In this document: one piece after another, positions 56,224-63,549 of the stretch | Position numbering within the stretch: the stretch's first letter is position 1 | Layout: the number at the start of each line of letters is the position of its first letter | From: Opitutales bacterium | Lineage (GTDB): Bacteria > Verrucomicrobiota > Verrucomicrobiia > Opitutales > Coraliomargaritaceae | Assembly: GCA_018607135.1 (NCBI GenBank) | Contig: JABBCA010000105.1 | Location: 84,785 to 148,784, forward strand | DNA: 64,000 nucleotides | Direction of reading: 5' to 3' | Translations under genes and position numbers: made by a program | Notes under the pieces: generated by a model | Database searches by the model: none | Seen by the model: only the letters and a program-made list of their open reading frames with translations | What the model was told of the DNA's origin: nothing

Positions 56224-57296
56224 AGGCAGAAACGAATTTGTAATGCCAAGTCTATATAGTGACCATCTGTATCTTTCGATATTATGCATGCACCTAAGCG
56301 GCTTGTGCTGGGTGTGACTAATTTCGTATTGTGAAATAGGTAGTCTTCAAAGTCTTCTTTATCGTAAATGTGATACGAAATAATTTCTCCAGTGCGTAAT
56401 ACGATTAAATAACCCCCATTAGCATCGTATGTATTATTCCAGCATTTAGCTGGCTTCATGCCTAGGGCTGAACTAGCAAGCAGTCGCTTGATTTTAGAGC
56501 TATACAACATTTCATTGTCTGTGAATTCGTAATTTCGGACATTTTGAGATGCTATAATTGGTAGCAGTTCATCAATCGGATGGACATTCTCGGTATAAAA
56601 TTTCCAGAGTAGACTACTAATGACTTCTGGGAGTGCATCATCTATAAGTGTTAGATTTTGCGAGAAGGTTTTACTGGTGGGGCCTAGCGGCTCGATAGTA
56701 ACATTCTTCAATGAATCGATGCTCTGTATTCGATCAATTACTGCACTACTGCTTGATATGTTGTTAATTGCGGTAGCTTGATCATCGGTGATATTATTAA
56801 TTTTGTATCTGAAAAGCGTGTGCCTAGAGGCGTTTAATAATGTAGATGGACGGCCTAACTGAGACTTAATTGAAAAGCCCCGAGTATGTGATATAGATGT
56901 GCGGTGGTCGTGGATTTCTACTTTGATGTCAGTTTTGTCCTGTGATCTAGCTTTAATTGAAAAGGTCAATGCTTGTGCCATGAACTGTTCAGTTGTTGGG
57001 ATTTCAACTGTGCCAGTCTGAGATTTAATGACATCGAGGAGCTTGTTTGCTTCGGTGCTGAAGATCTCACGGTCAAGTGTTATAGATTCTATTGGATTCG
57101 TTATTTCTACTGTTTTGCCCTTAATCGAGTAAGTTGTGATGCCTGTGGTTGCTTCATTTCGTTCTAACGCGATAACTTTGTAACGCTCATCTGATAGTGG
57201 GTTTAATTGCTTGTCGCCTTTGAGCATTTCGCCCTCTGCTATTAGTTTTAGAAGTGTGTAAATTTCACTCCATTCTCCTTTGTTTCCAGTAAGCAT
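56220..57296 (-). CDS. HpaII-like type II restriction endonuclease
   Basis: From ATG 57296 the 358-residue product begins LTGNKGEWSEIYTLLKLIAE, the hallmark start of the HpaII restriction-enzyme family, and continues GEMLKGDKQLNPLSDERYKV. A longer frame to 57446 runs into the methyltransferase gene and is rejected. The gene lies 11 bp after the cytosine methyltransferase, as expected for a type II restriction-modification pair. HpaII enzymes cut CCGG; whether this one does is unproven. Confidence 0.8.
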   Translation of the reverse strand: MLTGNKGEWSEIYTLLKLIAEGEMLKGDKQLNPLSDERYKVIALERNEATTGITTYSIKGKTVEITNPIESITLDREIFSTEANKLLDVIKSQTGTVEIPTTEQFMAQALTFSIKARSQDKTDIKVEIHDHRTSISHTRGFSIKSQLGRPSTLLNASRHTLFRYKINNITDDQATAINNISSSSAVIDRIQSIDSLKNVTIEPLGPTSKTFSQNLTLIDDALPEVISSLLWKFYTENVHPIDELLPIIASQNVRNYEFTDNEMLYSSKIKRLLASSALGMKPAKCWNNTYDANGGYLIVLRTGEIISYHIYDKEDFEDYLFHNTKLVTPSTSRLGACIISKDTDGHYIDLALQIRFCL

Positions 57297-57307
57297 ATTT
57301 GTGGGCA

Positions 57308-58510
57308 CTATTGAATGATTTTGAGTAATTCCTTTGCTGTCGCCTGGATGGCTGGAACAGCTACTGAGTTTCCGAGTTGTTTGTATGCGTGAACATCCGC
57401 TACTGGAAATGTGTAGGAGTCTGGGAACCCCTGTAGTCGTGCCCATTCGCGAGGAGTCATTTTTCTGATGCCTTTGCGATTTACTTCTCCCTTGATGTGG
57501 GTGATTGGAGTGAAATCTTTGAGTCTTTTATCGACGACTAAATTGCGCTCGCGGCCCATGCCTCCTACCACGATTGCATTTGCGATCTCATCATTGTTAA
57601 TGATCTCATAGCCGAAACCATTACCTTTCTCAGCATGGCGTCTTTTGTGCTCGATGAGCGTTTTTAAGTATTGTTTTGAAAGGTAGTATTTAACTGAAGG
57701 GACGTCTTCTTCCAAGATGTCTTCGATGCATACTTCCTTTTTTGATGGTTTCGGATAATGGAAATGGGCGGCCTGCTCTTCGTAGTCTTCTTTCCTGAAA
57801 CCGACGATGAAAATACGCTCCCGATTTTGCGGGACACCGAAGTTTTTGGCATTCATAATTCTGGGCTTTGGAACGATATACCCTAAGTCATTTCTTAGAA
57901 CGTTAAGGATTGTTTCTAATGTTTTTCCAGACTTGTGGTTTACTAGCCCTTTTACGTTTTCTAGGAAAATGGCCCGCGGGCGATGTTTCTCGATAATTTT
58001 GGCTACATCGAAGAACAAGGTCCCGCGTGTGTCTTCAAAGCCGCCTCGTTTACCTGCGATTGAGAATGCTTGGCATGGGAAGCCAGCACAGAGCACGTCA
58101 AATTCTTTTGGGATCTGAGCTTTGGTTGATTCTTTTGTAATATCTCCGAATGGAAGTTCGCCGAAATTATGGAAATAAGTTTCTTGGGCCTTGGGTTCCC
58201 ATTCAGATGTAAATACACATTTTCCTCCTAGGTTTTGCATCGCCATACGAAACCCACCAATTCCCGCAAACAGGTCAATAAATGTGAAATCGTTCTTCTT
58301 TTTCTTGGTTTTGAATTTTGGTTTATTGATCTTAGAGAGGAATAGCTGTATCGCTTCTTCATCTACGAGTAGGTCATTGGATGTTGATTCTGTGTAGTTG
58401 TGTGAAATTGCAGCAAGTTGCTCTCGATCTTGATCTGGGAGCTCGGAAATTTTGCTAAATAGTTTTTTATGAGAAGGATTCACACTTTGAGGTTTTATTG
58501 GAGCAATCAC
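57308..58510 (-). CDS. C5-cytosine DNA methyltransferase of the restriction-modification pair
   Basis: The 400-residue enzyme has motif I FTFIDLFAGIGGFRMAM, motif IV DVLCAGFPCQAFSIAG with catalytic Cys146, motif VI FLENVKGLVNHKSG, motif VIII PQNRERIFIVGFR, and motifs IX/X RKMTPREWARLQGFPDSY and QLGNSVAVPA. It methylates cytosine to protect DNA from the linked nuclease. The ~70-residue N-terminal extension is helical and of unknown role. Confidence 0.95.
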   Translation of the reverse strand: MIAPIKPQSVNPSHKKLFSKISELPDQDREQLAAISHNYTESTSNDLLVDEEAIQLFLSKINKPKFKTKKKKNDFTFIDLFAGIGGFRMAMQNLGGKCVFTSEWEPKAQETYFHNFGELPFGDITKESTKAQIPKEFDVLCAGFPCQAFSIAGKRGGFEDTRGTLFFDVAKIIEKHRPRAIFLENVKGLVNHKSGKTLETILNVLRNDLGYIVPKPRIMNAKNFGVPQNRERIFIVGFRKEDYEEQAAHFHYPKPSKKEVCIEDILEEDVPSVKYYLSKQYLKTLIEHKRRHAEKGNGFGYEIINNDEIANAIVVGGMGRERNLVVDKRLKDFTPITHIKGEVNRKGIRKMTPREWARLQGFPDSYTFPVADVHAYKQLGNSVAVPAIQATAKELLKIIQ

Positions 58511-58634
58511 TTGTAAAAATAGGTAGTATTATCTGTTCACTATCTACTGAATTGGAAATTCATCAAGTTAGATTACATCCAGAGTCTAAATTCTCGCTAA
58601 TAGATTAAGATTATAAATAAGTCGGTGAGGTCTA

Positions 58635-58907
58635 ATGTCTAGTTATTGCATATTTACCGAAACAATCTGCCATGGCATTGTCCCGACATGGCGAGATGAG
58701 CACGGCAATTGGGTGATCTATCAATCGAAAGCCGAAGCGCTTCGTGAAATCATCGATGATTTCTTGGAGCATCAACGTCAGTTCTTTGAAGGGGAGCGTT
58801 CTTTTGAAGAAGCTATGTTTGTTGAAGATACTATTCGGAAGGTGAAACTGCTACCTGATGGATCGATAGAGGATGAATTTGGGCAGGTTTTTCCTCCAGA
58901 TTGTTAA
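58635..58907 (+). CDS. small protein of unknown function
   Basis: The 90-residue acidic product (GIVPTWRDEHGNWVIYQSKA, EALREIIDDFLEHQRQFFEG) has no recognised family. Good codon-like composition, a clean ATG and a distinct length suggest a real gene. It diverges from the methyltransferase gene (125-bp gap). Confidence 0.55.
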   Translation: MSSYCIFTETICHGIVPTWRDEHGNWVIYQSKAEALREIIDDFLEHQRQFFEGERSFEEAMFVEDTIRKVKLLPDGSIEDEFGQVFPPDC

Positions 58908-58939
58908 TTACTTCGCCGCGGCCTATGCGCACTCAGCGG

Positions 58940-59104
58940 TTACAAACTACGAATGAATATCTGTCTCGTATACAAATCCTCAAAGCAATCCACGGTCGGG
59001 GTAATGGGATTGGCGTAGCCGCCGCGCATGAAGAGGAGTAATTTGAAGTTCGAAATTTGACGGGCGAAATCGAAGACGCGTTGGTTGTGTTGGTGGAGGC
59101 CTTC
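58940..59104 (-). pseudogene. histone-deacetylase-family fragment A (C-terminus)
   Basis: The minus strand encodes EGLHQHNQRVFDFARQISNF, then KLLLFMRGGYANPITPTVDC and FEDLYTRQ to a stop at 58940. This matches the end of HDAC/acetoin-utilisation deacetylases (the GGGY...TV segment). A TGA lies just upstream of the fragment. The remaining 58908-59311 region holds only interspersed repeats. Confidence 0.65.
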
Positions 59105-59176
59105 TCAGGTGAGGATGAATGATTGTAGATGCTCGATGATTAATGGCTAACCCAGTGCTGCTCTGACGTGTTTTTG

Positions 59177-59204
59177 GACAGAATAATTATGGGCAGAATA
59201 ATGC
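59177..59204 (+). repeat. ACAGAATAATTATGG tandem repeat
   Basis: GGACAGAATAATTATGGGCAG continuing AATAATGC is a near-tandem pair of (G)CAGAATAAT units preceded by CTCTGACGTG at 59161. Member of the family also seen at 12.9, 49.8, 54.3, 61.5 and 62.9 kb. Confidence 0.8.
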
Positions 59205-59311
59205 TCAGGCTCTGTAGGGGGGGGCGTTCTGTGGTTACCTCTAAAGTGAAAAATGGAAGTGAAAAATGGGGTCATTTCATAAATCTTTGCATTTTTAACA
59301 ACGAATGAGTC

Positions 59312-60223
59312 TCAGGCTACAAGGTGCCGAACTCGCCACTCCAGCCCAGTCTCATCCGGATAAAACGCCGGATCTTTGGGCAGGAGCAACGTTTTTCCCG
59401 CGAGGTCACTGAGTTCTTTTTCGCCGTTCGAGCGGCGGGAATCGATCACTGATGAGACGATCCAACGGTGATTGGGTGCAGGTGCGATAATCTGGCGATC
59501 CATGGCCCAGTGGTGGTTTTTGCAGAGGGCGAGTCCGTTGGTCGGGTGGTCGTTGCGGAAGCGATCCCATGGGAGGAGGTGGGCGGCATCGATGAAGGAG
59601 ATGTGCGCCCCGGCGGGGAGTTGAATGCGGAGGCCACAGGCGGCGCACTGATGGTCGTAGGTGTCGAGGATGGCGCGGCGGAAGGCGGGGGAGCGACCGT
59701 ATTCGTTGGCGTCTTCGGCGGCTTCGGGCTGTTTGGCTTCCTCCTGTGGCAGAGGCTGGCTGCCGAGTAAGGAGTCGGCTGTCCAAGGAAAGTAGCGAGC
59801 GACAAGGGCTTCGCGTAATTGCTGGCGGTATTCGGGTAGAGCCGTGAGCAGTTCCAATCCGTTGGTGAATCGAGCGAAGACTTTACCCTGATCCGCGACG
59901 CGAATTTCGCGCCGGATCGGGGTTTGGCCATCTTCTTCGAGTGGGATCCAGATGCCGTCGCCAGCCAGATAGCGGAAGGGCAGGTCCGGGTTGTTGCGGT
60001 CGTTCAACTTGCGGACGACTTCGAAGCGGGCAGAAAAGCGGTCACGCAGTTCCTGGCACCATGGGATGCGCTCGGGCCTGGCGAGGCCTTCATCAATCAG
60101 GTCGAGCGCGGCCAAGAGAAGGAGGGGCTTATGCGGCTTTTCGTGCGGCGAGCCATCGCCGTCCCGCGTCGTGGTATCGACACGAAGCTGATAAAGGCGG
60201 GAGATGGCTTCGGCTAATTGCAT
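59312..60223 (-). CDS. SBD-HNH nuclease, phosphorothioate-dependent type IV restriction enzyme family
   Basis: The 303-residue protein has an N-terminal sulfur-binding-domain-like module (PHEKPHKPLLLLAALDLIDE; PDLPFRYLAGDGIWIPLEED), related to ScoMcrA's SBD, and a C-terminal HNH nuclease (YDHQCAACGLRIQLPAGAHI, SFIDAAHLLPWDRF, NGLALCKNHHWAMDR). Such proteins cut phosphorothioate-modified DNA. I start at ATG 60223; the longer frame to 60400 adds unrelated sequence. Gene lies 100 bp after a membrane Mrr-type nuclease. Confidence 0.82.
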   Translation of the reverse strand: MQLAEAISRLYQLRVDTTTRDGDGSPHEKPHKPLLLLAALDLIDEGLARPERIPWCQELRDRFSARFEVVRKLNDRNNPDLPFRYLAGDGIWIPLEEDGQTPIRREIRVADQGKVFARFTNGLELLTALPEYRQQLREALVARYFPWTADSLLGSQPLPQEEAKQPEAAEDANEYGRSPAFRRAILDTYDHQCAACGLRIQLPAGAHISFIDAAHLLPWDRFRNDHPTNGLALCKNHHWAMDRQIIAPAPNHRWIVSSVIDSRRSNGEKELSDLAGKTLLLPKDPAFYPDETGLEWRVRHLVA

Positions 60224-60323
60224 TAATTGTTGTATGATCCCACAGTTAGGGAATCCGTGTCCGTGCGGCGGGTCGAGACTAATTAACGTGAGGCGGGGGG
60301 TAGAGGAAAAGCGGTAAACGCAG

Positions 60324-61157
60324 TTAGGTATCAATGGCCACCACGCCCCGACATTTTGGATAGTTGCTGCATCCCCAAAAGCTTTTGCCGGCGTTGGCAC
60401 CTCGGCGGGCGGTGCGCTGGACCATGGAGTTATTACATTGTGGGCAGGTTGGCTCGGGCGCTGGTTTGGAGGGGCTGATTGGGGTCGCCGTTACTGGGCG
60501 CTCCGTTGAGTGGATGGAAGGCGCTGGCGGGGCAGGTTTGCTTTGGACACTTTGAATGAGGCGGAGGAGCTGGGGGCCGTCGATGAGATCGATGGGTTTT
60601 CCGGCTGCGAATTCTTCCGACTCTTTTGTGAAGCGACTGGTGGTGATAATTGCGGCGCGGTCGGCTCCTTCGGCTGTCAGGATGCCGAAAATTTCACGAA
60701 TGATGGGCACGCCGACGGGCTTACTTTTCCAGCGTTTACATTGCACGAGCGTTGTTTGGCTGTCGCGGCGCAGAATGAGATCGATGCCGCCATCCGCTCC
60801 GCCGCCGAGGGATTCTTCGATGGCATAGCCTTGGCGACGGAAGGCTTCGCCGACCAACCATTCGAATTCCTTCCAGGTAACATTGCAAAGCGAATCCAGG
60901 CTTTCCTGCTTATCGACCAAGGCGGCTTGCTTGCGCCCGAAGAAGAAGGAAATGAGCGCAAGCATACCAAAGAAGAGTGCCGCGTAGGGCGAAAGCTGTG
61001 GTAATGCTTGCGCGAAAGGTTGTGTGATGGCGTTTTCGCTGCCGAGACTTGGCGCGACATATTTAAGGCCAATAAAAGAAAGGGCACCCAATACAACGCT
61101 TACCCACCATGGAGCCATAATGAGTAGGTTGCCCAGTGAGTCGTTGTTTCGTTTCAT
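60324..61157 (-). CDS. membrane Mrr-type restriction endonuclease with zinc ribbon
   Basis: A 277-residue protein: two TM helices (~12-34, 57-74), an Mrr catalytic domain (FEWLVGEAFRRQGYAIEESL, GADGGIDLIL, LVQCKRWKSKPVGVPIIREI with the D...QxK core, D126 and Q139/K141) and a C-terminal topoisomerase-type zinc ribbon (CPQCNNSMVQ...GCSNYPKCRG). This is a type IV-like nuclease, possibly restricting foreign or modified DNA at the membrane. It is upstream of the SBD-HNH gene on the same strand. Confidence 0.85.
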   Translation of the reverse strand: MKRNNDSLGNLLIMAPWWVSVVLGALSFIGLKYVAPSLGSENAITQPFAQALPQLSPYAALFFGMLALISFFFGRKQAALVDKQESLDSLCNVTWKEFEWLVGEAFRRQGYAIEESLGGGADGGIDLILRRDSQTTLVQCKRWKSKPVGVPIIREIFGILTAEGADRAAIITTSRFTKESEEFAAGKPIDLIDGPQLLRLIQSVQSKPAPPAPSIHSTERPVTATPISPSKPAPEPTCPQCNNSMVQRTARRGANAGKSFWGCSNYPKCRGVVAIDT

Positions 61158-61686
61158 AGACAGTTAGTGAAGGCCTAACTGGGGAAAGATACAGGTTAAA
61201 TTATAGGGCCTGGTAAAAGACATCAGATTTGGTGGATCGTCGCGCATGGCCGTGTAGGGGAACGTCCAACGTTCAACTTTCAACGTTGAATTTTGAATGA
61301 CTGAGGGGGCGGGGTGATGTTTTGGGTGTGTCACGCCCTCGGTGTAAACGGAATCAGTGTCGTCAAGCGGTTAATGCGGGATACGTGATGCGGGATGCGA
61401 AGCCGCGTGCACGAAGTGTTTTACGCGGCGGCTGACGAATCTGAATGGCTGCGCGGACGTGGATTTTTCTAGAGAATGATTTATGACAGAATCATTGCTG
61501 TTCTGACGTAGTCGTAGTCGAGTTGCCGACAGGTAAAGACTAGTAGGAAATTGAAGGAGATTAAGATTAGGATTAAGAGTCAGACCGGTGGGATGAGAGA
61601 TAAAATTTAGGGACAAGGCTTTTTAAATTCTTTAAATTCGTCGGCTTTTAAATACGGCGAATTTTCGCTCTTAGAATTTCAGGCCA
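61158..61686. other. non-coding region with four repeat families
   Basis: No gene seen. It holds AACGTCCAACGTTCAACTTT (61262-61281) with CAACGTTGAATTTTG, AGAATGATTTATGACAGAAT (61474-61493), TTCTGACGTAGTCGTAGTCG (61501-61520) and GATTAAGATTAGGATTAAGA (61559-61578). Confidence 0.65.
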
Positions 61687-62703
61687 TTGACAAACCGTGA
61701 AGTGACGCTTTATGGTTTCAGAGTGACGTTATCGGATATCAGTGCGAAACAAGCGCGATTAGGGGTGTTTCGGCCCTTGTCGCCTTCTTTGGTGCGTAAT
61801 TTGGAGGAATGGTTTTTGGTGGAGCTGACCTACACCAGTAATGCTCTGGAGGGGAATACTTTGTCGCGAAGGGAGACGGCTGCAGTGGTTGAGAAGGGAC
61901 TGACCGTTGGAGGGAAGACTTTGGTCGAGCATCTTGAGGCGACGAACCATGCGAAGGCTTTGAAGGATGTGCTTCGTTTATCTCAGTCATCCACGCAGGA
62001 ATTACAGCGAGCGGATATTTTGCAGCTGCATGCGACGGTGTTGCACGGGATCGATGATGTGAATGCGGGGCAGTATCGAAGCATTCCGATGCGTATTTCT
62101 GGTTCCCCGGTGGTGTTGCCGAATCCAATCAAGGTGCCAGATTTAATGGATGATTTTATCGAGTGGATTCATGCGAGCGCCGCGAAGCATCCTGTCGAAC
62201 TTGCGGCTGAGGCGCATTATCAATTCGTGACGATTCACCCCTTTGTTGATGGTAACGGACGCACCGCACGTTTGTTGATGAATTTGATTTTAATGCAGAA
62301 TGGTTACCCTCCAGCGATCATCCGCACCAGAGATCGGATGAAATATATCGGGGGGCTTGAGCAGGCGCAACTGGGTGGTTCGAAGGATGGTTATAATCAG
62401 TTGATTCTAAATGCGGTGGATCGATCCTTGGACATTTATTTAAAAGCGGTCGCGGGCGAGGGAATGGATCCTACTGAGATGACTGAGCCCGATTTGCTTC
62501 GTATCGGGCAATTGGCGAAGGCGACTGAGGAGAGTAATGCGACGATCCGTTTTTGGACCAAAGAGGGCTTACTTGTTTTGGCTGATACAACTGCTGCTGG
62601 TTATCAATTGTATCATCCAGATATGATTCAACGGGTTGCGAGGATCCGAGAGCTTCAAGCTCAGCGTTTCACTCTAAGTGAAATTAAAGGGAAGCTGGAT
62701 TAA
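61687..62703 (+). CDS. Fic domain protein with C-terminal MerR-type helix-turn-helix
   Basis: A 338-residue protein. The Fic core HPFVDGNGRTARLLMN (184-199) has the intact HxFx(D/E)GNGRxxR catalytic loop for AMPylation-like transfer; the inhibitory motif SNALEGN (51-57, S/TxxxE G/N) lies N-terminal, so it is a class II self-inhibited Fic. The last ~70 residues (LLRIGQLAKATEESNATIRF, then WTKEGLLVLADTTAAGYQLY, HPDMIQRVARIRELQ) form a MerR-type winged HTH, an unusual partner for Fic. The start is a TTG; no better start is apparent. Confidence 0.88.
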   Translation: MTNREVTLYGFRVTLSDISAKQARLGVFRPLSPSLVRNLEEWFLVELTYTSNALEGNTLSRRETAAVVEKGLTVGGKTLVEHLEATNHAKALKDVLRLSQSSTQELQRADILQLHATVLHGIDDVNAGQYRSIPMRISGSPVVLPNPIKVPDLMDDFIEWIHASAAKHPVELAAEAHYQFVTIHPFVDGNGRTARLLMNLILMQNGYPPAIIRTRDRMKYIGGLEQAQLGGSKDGYNQLILNAVDRSLDIYLKAVAGEGMDPTEMTEPDLLRIGQLAKATEESNATIRFWTKEGLLVLADTTAAGYQLYHPDMIQRVARIRELQAQRFTLSEIKGKLD

Positions 62704-62763
62704 GGGGGGCGGGGGAACGTCCAACGTCGAACTTTGAACGTTCAATTTTGAATGATTTTGGCT

Positions 62764-62883
62764 GAAGTTGAGGACTTTCTGATTGCGTTGGTGGAGGCCT
62801 TCTCTGCTTAGAGCAAGTTTGCCGAGGGCGTCTGCTTTGAGGGGGGCGACGCCGGCTTGGTAGAGGAGGAGGGCAAAATCGCA
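62764..62883 (-). pseudogene. histone-deacetylase-family fragment B
   Basis: CDFALLLYQAGVAPLKADAL followed by GKLALSREGLHQRNQKVLNF matches the HDAC-family segment just before fragment A/C (usual QAGVDP; here QAGVAP). The frame continues 5' into a repeat array that encodes Asp/Tyr (SDYDHDNDYDYGDD), so the gene is broken here. Confidence 0.65.
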
Positions 62884-63100
62884 GTCGTCACCGTAGTCGT
62901 AATCGTTGTCGTGATCGTAGTCGGATTTGGATTTAGGCAAAATAATGGTAGGCAAAATCATTTCTACTCTGATGTGATTTTAGACCGCGAAGACCGCGAA
63001 GACCGCGAAGACCGCGAAGAACAAGAAGTTGCTCTGACGTGGAGTGAGGGCAAAATCGCAGTTCTAACCGTAGTCGTGATCGTAATCGAAAGTTTGTGGA
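62875..63100. repeat. composite repeat array
   Basis: It combines GTCGTAATCG-type units (62888-62925), a GCAAAATAATGGTAGGCAAA pair (62937-62956), four perfect 9-mers GACCGCGAA (62983-63018) and a second GTAGTCGTGATCGTAATCG block (63072-63090). It separates HDAC fragments B and C. No gene is supported here. Confidence 0.75.
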
Positions 63101-63233
63101 AGCAGCGTTGAGGTGTTTTAGACCGCTTAAATGGCGCTAATTTACGCTTAACCATGGCGTCGACAGGATCAGTGCTGGCAGGGCGTGAGTTTTTAGGGAG
63201 CTTGCCGCGTAAAGGACTCCGTCCCGCGCGGTT

Positions 63234-63320
63234 TCATTGTGGAATGGTGAAGTTCGTAAACAAGTCCTCAAAGCAATCCACCGTCGGGGTAATGGGTTTG
63301 GCATATGCGCCGCCCATGAA
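63234..63320 (-). pseudogene. histone-deacetylase-family fragment C
   Basis: FMGGAYAKPITPTVDCFEDL followed by FTNFTIPQ and a stop repeats the C-terminal segment of fragment A at 58940-59104 (about 60 bp are near identical at DNA level). It lies upstream (minus strand) of fragment B, so it belongs to another copy. Confidence 0.6.
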
Positions 63321-63365
63321 ACCACTTTGGGTTGTTATAAGGTAATTGCCTAGATTGTAGCGGGG

Positions 63366-63545
63366 CTACTGATTCACTGTAGATAAGACACCAGCGTAGT
63401 GGGGCATTGCACTATAATCCTTCTTAAGGATTCCTGCAGTGACCAGTGTTTTTCCCTTTTGCGTGGAACTCATTTTATCAAAGCGTTTCTCTGCTTTTTC
63501 CCATGCTTTTCTAGGGTCAGTGTAAACTGTCTTCGCCTTCTTCAT
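63366..63545 (-). CDS. 59-residue basic protein, partner of the right-edge gene
   Basis: From ATG 63545: KKAKTVYTDPRKAWEKAEKR, FDKMSSTQKGKTLVTAGILK, ending in VLSTVNQ. It begins 4 bp after the stop of the next gene upstream, suggesting a two-gene operon, and resembles small partners of that type as I recall. Function unknown. Confidence 0.6.
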   Translation of the reverse strand: MKKAKTVYTDPRKAWEKAEKRFDKMSSTQKGKTLVTAGILKKDYSAMPHYAGVLSTVNQ

Positions 63546-63549
63546 GTAT

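Noticed and set aside
62674..62961. 95-residue minus-strand frame taken as a whole gene
   Set aside because: Its 5' part is a repeat array (Asp/Tyr run) and its 3' part overlaps the Fic gene end; only residues ~27-66 have similarity (HDAC fragment B).
62983..63018. CRISPR array
   Set aside because: Nine-bp perfect tandem units without spacers; no cas gene in the window.
63137..63325. Minus-strand 62-residue frame starting MVSWAAHMP
   Set aside because: It runs across HDAC fragment C in the wrong frame; the similarity is in the other frame.
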